From: Deltaproteobacteria bacterium
Lineage (GTDB): Bacteria; Desulfobacterota; Binatia; HRBIN30; JACQVA1
Reading direction: 5' to 3'
DNA length: 52,150 nt
Assembly: GCA_016178705.1 (NCBI GenBank)
Contig: JACOST010000023.1
Location: 1-52,150 of the forward strand
Shown: positions 7,966 to 16,388 of the stretch, in pieces
How positions within the stretch are numbered: position 1 is the stretch's first letter
Layout of the letters: every line of letters begins with the position of its first letter
The notes under the pieces: generated by a model
The model's database searches: none
The model's input: only the letters and a program-made list of their open reading frames with translations
What the model was told of the DNA's origin: nothing
Translations under genes and position numbers: made by a program

Positions 7966-8391
7966 TCACCACTTCATCTCCACCACCACAACTCGGTGGC
8001 TGACGAACTCGGGGGTTTCCTCTTTGACAAAACTGCAACGAAAGTTGTCGGTCGCGCCCGGCGCGATCGGGGCGGGCTTCAGCTTGGCGAGTTTCTCGTC
8101 GAGCGTGCCGGTGAGCGTGTCGTCGGAGAGCTTGTCGGCTTGGTAGTTGTACAGATCGGTGCTCGTGACGACCGTGCCGGTCTTGTCGAGCAGCTCGGCT
8201 CTGAGGCGCACGACCCGCGCCGGTGTGCTGCTCGCGTTCTTCACCTTGCCGACAATGTTGAAGAACGTCGAACCGTAACCTGACTCCCATTTCCCGTTCT
8301 GCTCGACAATCTGAATCTCATCGGCCGCGCGACCAATGCCGCCCAACGCGATCAACACCGCGATGCCGACCGCGCAGCGTGTGAAGCGCAT
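7966..8391 (-). CDS. Secreted FxLYD-like protein
   Basis: 141 residues from the ATG at 8391, chosen because GGAGGGG stands six bases before it. An upstream in-frame GTG at 8409 lies inside a repeat. Residues 1-23 (RFTRCAVGIAVLIALGGIGRAA) form a signal peptide. The mature part (FFNIVGKVKNASSTPARVVRLRAELLDKTGTVV, then LKPAPIAPGATDNFRCSF) has the pattern of the FxLYD/DUF3426 beta-sandwich found in exported proteins. It is last in the direction of the GldAFG-like cluster but is separated from it by a repeat, so co-transcription is uncertain. Likely periplasmic; molecular role unknown. Confidence 0.75.
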   Translation of the reverse strand: MRFTRCAVGIAVLIALGGIGRAADEIQIVEQNGKWESGYGSTFFNIVGKVKNASSTPARVVRLRAELLDKTGTVVTSTDLYNYQADKLSDDTLTGTLDEKLAKLKPAPIAPGATDNFRCSFVKEETPEFVSHRVVVVEMKW

Positions 8392-8406
8392 CTTGCCCCT
8401 CCGCTT

Positions 8407-8440
8407 CACGAGTCACGACTCACGAGTCACGACCACGACT
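8407..8440. repeat. Dispersed repeat, core CGAGTCACGA, tandem copies
   Basis: The stretch between two minus-strand genes is made almost wholly of alternating CACGAGTCA and CACGACTCA units, which are partly self-complementary. Relatives occur at about 648-665, 7930-7964, 28832-28850 and 34521-34559, always between genes. Confidence 0.6.
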
Positions 8441-8989
8441 TCACGATCCGCCGAGCGCCTTGAACGCCTTGTCGAACTCCCAGAGGATGAGCGCGCCGGC
8501 GAGGACGACATCGCCACTGCGGCCAATGCGGACGTACGCACCAGTGGCGGGCGGATTGCGATCGCCGAGCAGCACCAACACCGGCTCGCCCGTGATTGGG
8601 CGCAGCTCGATCTCGCCTTGCGGGGAGTCGAGGCCGTACTCGTGCAGTTGGGCGGGGCCCGCTTCGAGGCGCATCAACTCGCCGAGCTGCGCCAAGCTAT
8701 CGAGAAAGTCGGGAATCAGATTCGGCGTCGGCGCCCCCGACCAAATGGTGCCGATGCGCGTGGTGATCAAGCGCTTGCCGCCGCGCACCAGCGTCACCAT
8801 TTGAATGTCGGCCGGGATGAAGTTCACCAAACGCGCCGTGGGATTGTTCGGATCAATTTCGCGCGGCTCACCGAGCAGCGTCCCTGCCGAAGCGCGCGGG
8901 TCGTCGGGCGGCGCGCCTTCATACACCAGCCAGGCAGCGCCGAGCGCAACCAACAGCGCCAGGGCAATCGTGCCGCGCGCACCCATCAT
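8441..8989 (-). CDS. DUF4340 domain protein of a GldG-type ABC system
   Basis: 182 residues. An N-terminal membrane anchor (about residues 4-23) is followed by a DUF4340-like domain with repeated beta-alpha units (LDSLAQLGELMRLEAGPAQLHEYGLDSPQGEIELRP). The start codon shares a base with the stop of the GldG-like gene, so the two are translationally coupled. DUF4340 proteins regularly accompany GldG and ABC-2 permeases and sit on the outer face of the inner membrane. At 182 residues it is shorter than many members (often 300-450), so probably only one repeat unit is present. Confidence 0.8.
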   Translation of the reverse strand: MMGARGTIALALLVALGAAWLVYEGAPPDDPRASAGTLLGEPREIDPNNPTARLVNFIPADIQMVTLVRGGKRLITTRIGTIWSGAPTPNLIPDFLDSLAQLGELMRLEAGPAQLHEYGLDSPQGEIELRPITGEPVLVLLGDRNPPATGAYVRIGRSGDVVLAGALILWEFDKAFKALGGS

Positions 8990-10389
8990 CAGGTTCCGCC
9001 GCGCCGCCGGCGGCGCATGGTGACGAGGACACCGGCGAGCAGCAACACACCGGGTTGCACCAGCACCGCGCTGGTGAAGATCTGCCGTCCCTGCTCGGCG
9101 GTCAGATAAATCGGCGAGATGCTCCCCTTCTGGAGGCCCTTGCGGCGCACCGCGACGAGATCTTCGTCTTCAGCAAGCACGGCGATCGTGCTCATGAAGA
9201 GATCCTTGTTGCCCATCAGGTTGAGGTAGAAGTTGCTGGCGAAGTCGGAGTCGCCGAAGACCGCGACGCGGCCGGTCGCGGGGGTTTCGCCGTCGGGTTT
9301 GCCCTGCACGTTCGCGATCACGGCGACCGGCAGCGGGCCGTTCTTGTCGACATCGGGGCGGAAGTGGACCGCGCCGGCCGGTGGCTGCTCGGTACCTTCG
9401 CGCGCCCAGCTATCGGGCCCGGACATGGCGATCAACGACACGACAACCCCGTCGCGATGTTCGTCCACCGGTTCGACCGTCCGCGTGAGTGGGAACACCG
9501 CGGCGGTTTCGAGATTGCGACGGAAGGTCGCTTCATCGAAGATCGGCACGCGCGGCATGAAGCTGTCAGAACCATAGAAGCGATTGCGTTCGTCGACAAT
9601 CAGATCGTTGCCCGGCTTGACGTTGAAGCGGGCCAGCATCGCGACGAACGACGCCGAGGCGTCGGGATCGACCAGCACGAACAGGTGTCCACCCGCGTGC
9701 ACGTAGGCGTCCAACTGATCGGCTTCACCTGCGAACAACTCTCGAGTCGGGCCGGGAGAAATGACGATGGTGCAATCCGGTGGCACACCGGTGGGGGGGA
9801 GCCGTTCGATCGCGCGGATCGAATAGTTCTCGCGTTCGAGCGCCTTCGCCACTTCGCTGTAGCCGCGCCGCTCGGTGGCTTGGCTCACCGAGTGTTCGCC
9901 GTGGCCGGTGAGGAAACACAGCGTCCGTTGCCCCTGCACGGTCATCTTGAGGAGCGCGTTGGTCAACTCCATCTCATCGAGGTTGCTGAGCGGCACCGTG
10001 CGGCCGTCGGCCTCGATCACGCCGGTGTTGTAGCTGGCCACGTTGTACTTCTTGGCCAATCCCGGGCTGCGATCGAGATCATGCAGACTGTAGCCGATGC
10101 TCGGATTGACGCGATTGAACTGTTCGAGCACGTCTTCGACCTGCCGTCGCATGCCGCCTTCTTGGGTGTTGTAGAAGCCGTAGACTTTGACCGGCTGCGT
10201 CACCTTGCGAGCGATCTTAATCGCCTGATCGGAGAGCACGAAGCTTTGCGTCGGGGTGAGATCGAAACGCTGATTGTGGCGTTCGGCCAGGACCACGACA
10301 ATGCCGCAGAAGGTCAGGGCGAGCGCCACCTGCAGCACGACGAGTGCCGCGTGGCGCGAAGCGTGACCAAACAGACGCGGCATTGCCAT
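8989..10389 (-). CDS. GldG-family auxiliary protein of an ABC-2 transporter
   Basis: 466 residues. A membrane helix near the N-terminus (residues about 12-34) is followed by RFDLTPTQSFVLSDQAIKIARKV, the usual opening of ABC_transp_aux/GldG proteins. A large periplasmic domain with CFLTGHGEHSV and DPDASASFVAMLARFNV follows, and a final helix at about 440-460 is capped by RRRRR. In Bacteroidetes GldG acts with GldA and GldF. Outside that phylum the same triad is common without gliding motility, so the cargo is unknown. It follows the permease gene by 15 bases. Confidence 0.88.
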   Translation of the reverse strand: MAMPRLFGHASRHAALVVLQVALALTFCGIVVVLAERHNQRFDLTPTQSFVLSDQAIKIARKVTQPVKVYGFYNTQEGGMRRQVEDVLEQFNRVNPSIGYSLHDLDRSPGLAKKYNVASYNTGVIEADGRTVPLSNLDEMELTNALLKMTVQGQRTLCFLTGHGEHSVSQATERRGYSEVAKALERENYSIRAIERLPPTGVPPDCTIVISPGPTRELFAGEADQLDAYVHAGGHLFVLVDPDASASFVAMLARFNVKPGNDLIVDERNRFYGSDSFMPRVPIFDEATFRRNLETAAVFPLTRTVEPVDEHRDGVVVSLIAMSGPDSWAREGTEQPPAGAVHFRPDVDKNGPLPVAVIANVQGKPDGETPATGRVAVFGDSDFASNFYLNLMGNKDLFMSTIAVLAEDEDLVAVRRKGLQKGSISPIYLTAEQGRQIFTSAVLVQPGVLLLAGVLVTMRRRRRGGT

Positions 10390-10404
10390 CTCAGTTCACG
10401 CCGC

Positions 10405-11145
10405 TCAGTTCACTCCGCGCCAGGCGCGCGCGCCGAGCGATTGCAAGGTGAGAAACAGAAACAGCGCGGTGAAGAGCCCGAAGAACACCACGTCGCGGGT
10501 GTCGATGACCCCGCGCGAGAAGTTGAAAAACCGATCGAACAGCGACAGCCGCAACAGCGCGCGCACGATTTGTTGATCGGCCACTTCCTCGTTCCAGGTG
10601 ACGAACCAGAAAAATACCAGGATGCCATAGGTGACCATCGCGCTCACCACTTGATTCTCCGTGAGCGACGAGACGAACAAGCCGCAGGCGATGAACGCGC
10701 TGCCAAGCAGGAAGATGCCGAGATACGCCGACGCCAGCGGACCGAGATCGAACTGGTAGAATTGGTAGAAGATCAACGGATTGATCATCGTCGGCAGCAG
10801 CATGATCAGAAAGAACACCCAGGCCGCGAGGAACTTGCCCATCACGATCGCACTGTCGCTGATCGGATAGGTCCACAGCAACTCGATCGTGCCGAGTTTC
10901 TTTTCCTCCGCAAACAGCCGCATGGTCACCAGCGGCAGGACCAGCATCGTGCACAGGCGCATGTCGAGGAAGACGAACTGCCACAGCCCGGTGGGCAGGA
11001 CGTAGCCGCCAAACAGGATGAAGTAGATCAGGTCGCTGTAGAAGAAGTACCCGCTCAACAGCAGAAACACCGCCAACAATGCGTAGGCGATGAACGAGCC
11101 GAAGTACGAGCGCAGCTCACGCCGACAGATGACGAAGGCTTTCAT
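10405..11145 (-). CDS. ABC-2 type permease (GldF-like)
   Basis: 246 residues with six predicted membrane helices: FIAYALLAVFLLLSGYFFY, FFLIMLLPTMI, GIFLLGSAFIACGLFVSSLT and others. Before the second helix pair is the conserved RLFAEEKKLGTIELLWTYPISDSAIVMGKF, the coupling region typical of ABC-2 permeases working with CcmA/GldA-type ATPases. Its start overlaps the end of the ATPase gene by 29 bases. It should form the channel of the system in the inner membrane. Confidence 0.9.
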   Translation of the reverse strand: MKAFVICRRELRSYFGSFIAYALLAVFLLLSGYFFYSDLIYFILFGGYVLPTGLWQFVFLDMRLCTMLVLPLVTMRLFAEEKKLGTIELLWTYPISDSAIVMGKFLAAWVFFLIMLLPTMINPLIFYQFYQFDLGPLASAYLGIFLLGSAFIACGLFVSSLTENQVVSAMVTYGILVFFWFVTWNEEVADQQIVRALLRLSLFDRFFNFSRGVIDTRDVVFFGLFTALFLFLTLQSLGARAWRGVN

Positions 11146-12133
11146 CGGGGGCAGACGGATTGGCGGTGGGAGGCGGCGCCGAGTTGCCGCCAGGGTTGGC
11201 TACCATGGTCAGGAAGATGTCCTCGAGCGAGAGCGTCAGCGGCCGGAGTTCGCGCAGCCCCCAGCCGCCAGCGGTGACGGCAGCAGCGATATCCGCGCGC
11301 AGATCGCGATCCTTCGCTGTGCTGATGCGCAGTGCTGTGGCCCCGTCGCTCGGGTGCAGCGCCGGAACCGCCGAATCGATGCGCAGAACTCCCGGGATTT
11401 TCTGCAGACGACTGGTGATTGCGGCTTCGGGGCCGATCGCTTCGAGATGGATTTCTGAAGTCTGCCGCAGCCGTTGGTTGAGATTGCGCGGCGTGTCGAC
11501 GGCGAGTACGCGGCCCTTGTTGATGATGATGACGCGGTCGCAGGTGGCTTCCACCTCCGACAGGATGTGGGTCGACAGGATGACCGTTCGTTCGCCATGC
11601 AGACCGCGAATCAGCGTGCGCATCTCGGCGACTTGCTCGGGATCGAGTCCCGAGGTCGGCTCGTCGAGGATCAACACTCTGGGCGAACCGATGAGCGCCT
11701 GCGCGATGCCAACGCGTTGGCGATACCCCTTCGACAAGGTGCCGATGAGGCGATGCTGCATGTGAGCGACCGCGCAGCTCTGCATCACCGCGTCGCACTG
11801 CCGGCGCGACTCGGCGCGCGGCAGATCCTTCATCTCGGCCACGTACGCCAGATATCCGCGCACGGTCATGTCGGTGTAGATCGACACGCGCTCGGGGAAG
11901 TAGCCGACCACGCTACGCGCCCGCCGCGCGTCGGCCACAACGTTATAGCCCGCCACCGTGGCGCGACCGCTGGTGGGAGGGAAGACGCCCGCCAGGATGC
12001 GCATCGTGGTGCTCTTGCCGGCACCATTGGGACCGAGGAAGCCGACGATCTCGCCGCGCGCGACTTCGAACGACACGTCGGCGATGGCGGTGAACGCACC
12101 GAACTGCTTGGTCAACCCTTCGGCTTGGATCAT
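11117..12133 (-). CDS. ABC transporter ATPase (GldA/CcmA type)
   Basis: 338 residues. The nucleotide-binding domain (1-230) carries Walker A GPNGAGKST, the Q-loop region around VVGYFPERVSIYTDM, signature LSKGYRQRVGIAQAL, Walker B VLILDEPTSGLD and the H-loop STHILSE. Residues 230-320 are the accessory C-terminal domain common in exporters of this class. The ATG at 12133 is preferred over the TTG one codon upstream. First gene of a minus-strand set running ATPase, permease, GldG, DUF4340. Divergent from the M48 protease gene, 80 bases apart. Confidence 0.92.
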   Translation of the reverse strand: MIQAEGLTKQFGAFTAIADVSFEVARGEIVGFLGPNGAGKSTTMRILAGVFPPTSGRATVAGYNVVADARRARSVVGYFPERVSIYTDMTVRGYLAYVAEMKDLPRAESRRQCDAVMQSCAVAHMQHRLIGTLSKGYRQRVGIAQALIGSPRVLILDEPTSGLDPEQVAEMRTLIRGLHGERTVILSTHILSEVEATCDRVIIINKGRVLAVDTPRNLNQRLRQTSEIHLEAIGPEAAITSRLQKIPGVLRIDSAVPALHPSDGATALRISTAKDRDLRADIAAAVTAGGWGLRELRPLTLSLEDIFLTMVANPGGNSAPPPTANPSAPDESLRHLSA

Positions 12134-12213
12134 CAATGGTGTCCCAACGACGCCCAGAACTATTGCCCATGGTCGGCGTTGTCAATGTTCGCAGACTGCA
12201 TACAATGGTCCCC

Positions 12214-13404
12214 ATGCGGATACGCAAGCCCAACCCTCTCTGGATGGTCTCGCTATTGATAGCCACCGCGTTCGGCTGCGCGACCGTCCCGTACACCAAC
12301 CGCTCGCAGTTGCTGACGGTATCGGAAGCGGAGGAAACGCAGCTCGGCATCGGTGCCTATAAGGAAGTGCTGCGCAAGGAGGTATTGGTGCAGGATCCGG
12401 CGGTGGTCGGCCTCGTGCGCCGCGTCGGCGAGCGCATAGCCCAGGCCGCCGACAAGCCGAAGTACCAGTGGGAGTTCGCCGTTATCGACGATGACAGCAT
12501 GATCAACGCCTTTGCGCTGCCCGGCGGCAAGGTGGCGGTGTATACGGGCCTCTTCCCCGTCGCCCAAGACGAGGCGGGTCTGGCTGCGGTGATGGGACAC
12601 GAAGTGGCGCATGCGCTCGCGCATCACGGTGCGGAGCGGATGAGCCAGGGGCAATTGGCGCAACTCGGCGGCGTCGCGCTCGCGATTGGTCTCGGTGCCG
12701 CCGGCGCCGGCCGGTTCACCGGCGACATGGCGATGCAAGCCTACGGGTTGGGCGCGCAGGTCGGCATCCTGCTGCCCTACAGCCGCGCGCAAGAGTCCGA
12801 AGCCGATCACATTGGCCTCATTTTGATGGCGAAAGCCGGCTACGATCCGGAGGCGGCTCTCGGATTGTGGCAGCGCATGGAGAACTTGAACGAAAAGGCG
12901 CCGGTGGAATTTCTTTCAACCCATCCGAGTCCCGGCACGCGACAACAAGACATCCGGCGCTGGTTGCCGGAAGCGCAGGGCTACTATCACGCTGATCCGA
13001 ACCTCGTCATCGCGAAGCTGCCGTCAGTCGCCGAACTGGAAGCCAGCACCGATCGCGGTGAAGCGGCGTTCACGCGCTATGCTCGCACCATCAATGAGAA
13101 AGCGCGCGGAGTGCGGGGCGAACGGGTGCTAACCGTGGCCGTGGCGAAGACGATGGAGGTTGATCCGGTGATCATCGAGCAGCGCCAGCGCGAGTCCGGA
13201 TTGAGCTTCGGCGACGTGGCGGTCGCCAGCGCGTTGTCCAAGGCGGGGGGCGGCGCGTTTGACGACGTGATCGCCGCGCGCAAACAGGGACAAAAGTGGT
13301 CGGCTGTGGCCAAGGACAACGACCAGATCATCAAAGATGCACTCGGCCTGTTGCGTTCCGCGCTGGTCGAAGCCCGCAGCCTCGCACGTAACCTCCGAGG
13401 TTGA
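12214..13404 (+). CDS. M48-family metalloprotease, lipoprotein
   Basis: 396 residues from the ATG at 12214. A signal helix ends in lipobox AFGC with Cys22. The zinc motif HEVAH lies at about residue 129 within VMGHEVAHALAHHGAERMS, with the third ligand Glu in ESEADHIGLILMAKAGYDP near 195. This is the M48 type found in LoiP/BepA/Oma1-like proteins. It should act at the outer membrane or in the periplasm in protein quality control. The last 110 residues have no clear domain. A propeller gene follows 14 bases downstream, probably in the same transcript. The frame is open upstream to 12136, but those codons precede the signal peptide. Confidence 0.9.
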   Translation: MRIRKPNPLWMVSLLIATAFGCATVPYTNRSQLLTVSEAEETQLGIGAYKEVLRKEVLVQDPAVVGLVRRVGERIAQAADKPKYQWEFAVIDDDSMINAFALPGGKVAVYTGLFPVAQDEAGLAAVMGHEVAHALAHHGAERMSQGQLAQLGGVALAIGLGAAGAGRFTGDMAMQAYGLGAQVGILLPYSRAQESEADHIGLILMAKAGYDPEAALGLWQRMENLNEKAPVEFLSTHPSPGTRQQDIRRWLPEAQGYYHADPNLVIAKLPSVAELEASTDRGEAAFTRYARTINEKARGVRGERVLTVAVAKTMEVDPVIIEQRQRESGLSFGDVAVASALSKAGGGAFDDVIAARKQGQKWSAVAKDNDQIIKDALGLLRSALVEARSLARNLRG

Positions 13405-13418
13405 GCGGAAGGAGAGTT

Positions 13419-15257
13419 ATGAAGACCATCGCGCGTATCCTGAGATTGGTGGTCGTGCTGGTGCTGCTCGTGGTGAGTGCCCTGAGCGTAGGGCCTCGCC
13501 ACCTGAGTTCGACCCCGAGTGCCAACAACGTGGTCGCGCGTGAAATGCGCCTGACGCGCGGACTCGAAGCGCGCCCGCACCACTTGCGCGCGCTCTCGTC
13601 TGGCGTGCGCTACGCCGCGCTGCAGGCCGCCGGCGACCTCACGCGGCGCGCGGCGCAAGCCCCCGCCCAGGGGCTCAGTGTCACGGCTGACTTGTTGCTG
13701 CCACCGTCCGGCCCCGCGACGGTGGGCTGTGCGAAGACGCTCGACACGACGAACGTCCGCGTGAACCAAGACTGCACGCGCCGGCGGCAAGCCGAAGAAG
13801 TGATCGCCATCAACCCGACGAACGCGATGAATCTCGTCGCCGGCCAGAACGACAGCCGCCTCGGGTTCAATCACTGCGGCTTCGATTGGTCCTTCGACGG
13901 GGGGCGCACATGGGGAGACCTGGTGCCGCCGTTCTATGAGTTCGTGATGGGCGACGGGCATACGGCCGACGCGTGCTCGGATCCGTCGGCGACCTTCGAT
14001 CGCGATGGCAACGCCTATATCAGCGGTATCCTGTTCGACATCAGCACACCCGTCAGTGCGATCGTGGTCGCCAAATCGCGCAAGAACATCGGCGGTCGAT
14101 TCTTCCACTCCCCCGCGGCGTCGCCGTTTCAGCTGTACGAAACGCTTCCGTTGGGCATCGTCGTCAACGACAACGATGCCGCGATCTTCAACGACAAGCA
14201 GTTCATCGTCGCCGACGCGAGCAAGAGCAGTCCGAAAGTTGGCAACGTTTACGCCGCCTGGACCCGCTTTCGTTCGGCGACTGGCGTCGGCGTCGATGCG
14301 GATAGTCCGATCTTCTTCAGCCAATCGACCGACGGCGGCGCGACGTGGTCGGCGGGCATCGAAATCAGCGGCGCGAACAGTGCGATCTGCACAGTCGGCA
14401 GCGGCGAGACCGACATGGACGCGTGTGATCAGGATCAGGGGCCACATCCGATCGTCGGGATGGACGGAGCGGTGTACGTCACGTTCTCGAACAGCAACAC
14501 TCCCGATGTCGGCCTCAACCAATTTGCCATCGTCTCGTGTCCGCCATCGGCCGACTGTAGTCAGATGGCGAACTGGAGCACGCCGGTGAAGATTGCCGAC
14601 GACTTTGCGCTGCAGCCGATCGGGCCTGATCCCGTCACCGGGTGTGAAGCTGACTCACAGTGTTTGCCGCCGAACGGTTATCGCGTCAACGATGACACGT
14701 CGGGCTCGCTCTCAATCGATCGGATGGGCAATCTCTACTTCGCCTGGGCAGATTTCCGCCATGGCGGCGGCAGCTGCACACCGCTGGGTGACGCCGCGAG
14801 CGTGAGCGGCCCGTGCAACAACGATGTGTTCTATGCCTTCTCGACCGACGGTGGGGGCACCTGGAGCCCGGCGATCAACGTGACGCCCTCGTCGCGCTTC
14901 GGTCATTCAGCGCAATGGCAACCGTGGAGTTCTATTTCGCCAGGCGGTGGCAAGCTGTGGGTTGCGTACTACGACCGCTCGTATGGTCTGTGCGAGCAAA
15001 CCGGGTGCAACGACATCACATTGGCCAAGGTGCAGAATCCGGCGTCCGCAACGCGCGCGCTCAGCTACACGCGGCTGACCGCCGAATCGATGCCGAATCT
15101 CACTCCGGCCAACAACCCGATCGAAGCCGGCTTCCTTGGTGACTACATGTGGGTGACGGTGGACAAGCACGGCCGCCCCTACGTGGTGTGGAGCGATACT
15201 CGCGGCCGCAACAACACCGTCGAGGAAGACGTGTACTTCCACCTCCCCACCGGCTGA
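13419..15257 (+). CDS. Exported sialidase-like (Asp-box) beta-propeller protein
   Basis: 612 residues from the ATG at 13419, behind a strong GGAAGGAGAG site. Residues 4-25 form a signal peptide or anchor. The body contains several Asp-box motifs: FDGGRTWGDL, STDGGATWSAG and STDGGGTWSPA, spaced as in BNR/sialidase propellers. Cysteines are frequent (for example DACDQDQG, CEADSQCLPPNGY), which suits an oxidising compartment. I could not identify the arginine triad and nucleophilic Tyr/Glu of true sialidases, so a glycan-binding or structural role is as likely. Probably co-transcribed with the M48 protease. Confidence 0.82.
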   Translation: MKTIARILRLVVVLVLLVVSALSVGPRHLSSTPSANNVVAREMRLTRGLEARPHHLRALSSGVRYAALQAAGDLTRRAAQAPAQGLSVTADLLLPPSGPATVGCAKTLDTTNVRVNQDCTRRRQAEEVIAINPTNAMNLVAGQNDSRLGFNHCGFDWSFDGGRTWGDLVPPFYEFVMGDGHTADACSDPSATFDRDGNAYISGILFDISTPVSAIVVAKSRKNIGGRFFHSPAASPFQLYETLPLGIVVNDNDAAIFNDKQFIVADASKSSPKVGNVYAAWTRFRSATGVGVDADSPIFFSQSTDGGATWSAGIEISGANSAICTVGSGETDMDACDQDQGPHPIVGMDGAVYVTFSNSNTPDVGLNQFAIVSCPPSADCSQMANWSTPVKIADDFALQPIGPDPVTGCEADSQCLPPNGYRVNDDTSGSLSIDRMGNLYFAWADFRHGGGSCTPLGDAASVSGPCNNDVFYAFSTDGGGTWSPAINVTPSSRFGHSAQWQPWSSISPGGGKLWVAYYDRSYGLCEQTGCNDITLAKVQNPASATRALSYTRLTAESMPNLTPANNPIEAGFLGDYMWVTVDKHGRPYVVWSDTRGRNNTVEEDVYFHLPTG

Positions 15258-15264
15258 GCGGCGG

Positions 15265-15984
15265 CTAGGCGTGCGGCGCGCGCGCCGTGCGCAGGTGGAT
15301 GTGGAACGACGCCGCCATGTAGTAGGCGGGGAAAAACAGCGAAATGAACGCGAGCTGTTGCGACGGGTGCGGGAACTCGCGCAGCAGTTCGAACATCACC
15401 AAGGCCCACGCGGTGGCGAGCACGTAGGTCAGCGTGCGCACCGAGGTACTGCGGCTGGGGTAGAGATAGCGGATCGGCACGAACACCAGCACGGAAAATC
15501 CGAGTAGTGCGCTGACGTTGAACCACAGCGGCGTTTGCAGCGTGTACAAGTAGAAGACGACGACGTTCCAATACGATGGGAAGCCGGTGAAAAAATGATC
15601 CGCGGTCTTCGCTTCGGTCTGCGAGAAACCGTAGCCGCTCGCGAGCAGTGGAGCGCTGCCGACCACCAGACCGAGTAGCCCCGCTGGGAGCAAGCTCGCT
15701 TGGTACGCCAGCACGATCGGCACCACGGCGTAGTTCAAATAGTCGACGATGTCGTCGAGTTTGGCGCCGTCGAATCGCGGCAACACCTCCTTCACACCCA
15801 CTCGTCGCGCCAAGGCACCGTCGGTCGAGTCAATGAACGTCGCCAACGTCATGCACGCGAACGCTAGACCGAAGTCGCCGCGTCCCGACGCGATCAGCGC
15901 CACCAGCCCCAACGGAGCGCCACTGGCGGTGTAGAGGTGCACACCCCACGCCGCCCACGTGCGGGCCGGACTGAATGTGCTCAT
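15265..15984 (-). CDS. Phosphatidylcholine-synthase-like CDP-alcohol phosphatidyltransferase
   Basis: 239 residues with six to eight membrane helices. The catalytic motif runs DG-X2-AR-X12-G-X3-D-X3-D from Asp55 to Asp81 (IDSTDGALAR, then LPRFDGAKLDDIVD). Most CDP-alcohol phosphotransferases have eight residues in the middle gap. Twelve is, from memory, the mark of bacterial phosphatidylcholine synthase (Pcs), which joins CDP-diacylglycerol and choline. The following YLNYAVVPIVLAYQASLLP also resembles Pcs. The start overlaps the VOC stop (ATGA). The alcohol used cannot be proven from sequence. Confidence 0.8.
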   Translation of the reverse strand: MSTFSPARTWAAWGVHLYTASGAPLGLVALIASGRGDFGLAFACMTLATFIDSTDGALARRVGVKEVLPRFDGAKLDDIVDYLNYAVVPIVLAYQASLLPAGLLGLVVGSAPLLASGYGFSQTEAKTADHFFTGFPSYWNVVVFYLYTLQTPLWFNVSALLGFSVLVFVPIRYLYPSRSTSVRTLTYVLATAWALVMFELLREFPHPSQQLAFISLFFPAYYMAASFHIHLRTARAPHA

Positions 15985-16388
15985 CGGCGCACGCGCCGGC
16001 TGATGGTGGGCTCGTAGAGAATCTGCACGACGTTGCCGTCGGGATCCGCGCAGTACAGCGAGCGGCTGCCGTCGCGGTGGGTCTTGGGTTGGTGAACGAT
16101 CGGCAGTGCGCGCGCGCGCAACTCGACCTCGGCGCGATCGACCATCTCCGGTGTGGCCACCAACAACCCGAGATGGTCGAGCGGTTGGCCAACGCCGGTC
16201 GGCAACGGGTCGGGGACTTCGTGCAGCGCAAGGTTGTCGCTGCCGGACGACAGGTACGCATTCGCTGCATCCGGCTCCCACACGATGTCGAAGCCGAACA
16301 CCTCCGTGTAGAACGCCTTGGCGCGTGCGAGATCGCGGACGCGGAGCGCGACGTGGTGCAGGCCGAGCGTAGGGATCGGTAGACTCAT
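15981..16388 (-). CDS. VOC (glyoxalase fold) family protein
   Basis: 135 residues, one VOC module: LHHVALRVRDLARAKAFYTEVFGF at the start, LDHLGLLVATPEMVDRAEVEL in the middle and CADPDGNVVQILYE at the end. Candidate metal ligands are His in LHHVAL, His in LDHLGL and Glu in QILYE. Four-base overlaps join it to the hydrolase before and the phosphatidyltransferase after. It is not closely similar to the VOC protein at 7536-7892. Substrate unknown. Confidence 0.85.
   Translation of the reverse strand: MSLPIPTLGLHHVALRVRDLARAKAFYTEVFGFDIVWEPDAANAYLSSGSDNLALHEVPDPLPTGVGQPLDHLGLLVATPEMVDRAEVELRARALPIVHQPKTHRDGSRSLYCADPDGNVVQILYEPTISRRVRR

Noticed and set aside
9055-11277. 740-codon open frame on the plus strand
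   Set aside because: It lies opposite the GldG and permease genes, and its product is a His/Arg/Asp-rich string with no family pattern. It is a mirror effect of high GC in the minus-strand genes.
13077-14522. 481-codon minus-strand frame opposite the M48 and propeller genes
   Set aside because: Arg/Asp-rich antisense product without motifs; both plus-strand genes are firmly supported.
13419-15257. Calling the Asp-box protein a sialidase
   Set aside because: Asp boxes also occur in non-enzymatic propellers, and I could not locate the arginine triad and Tyr/Glu catalytic pair.
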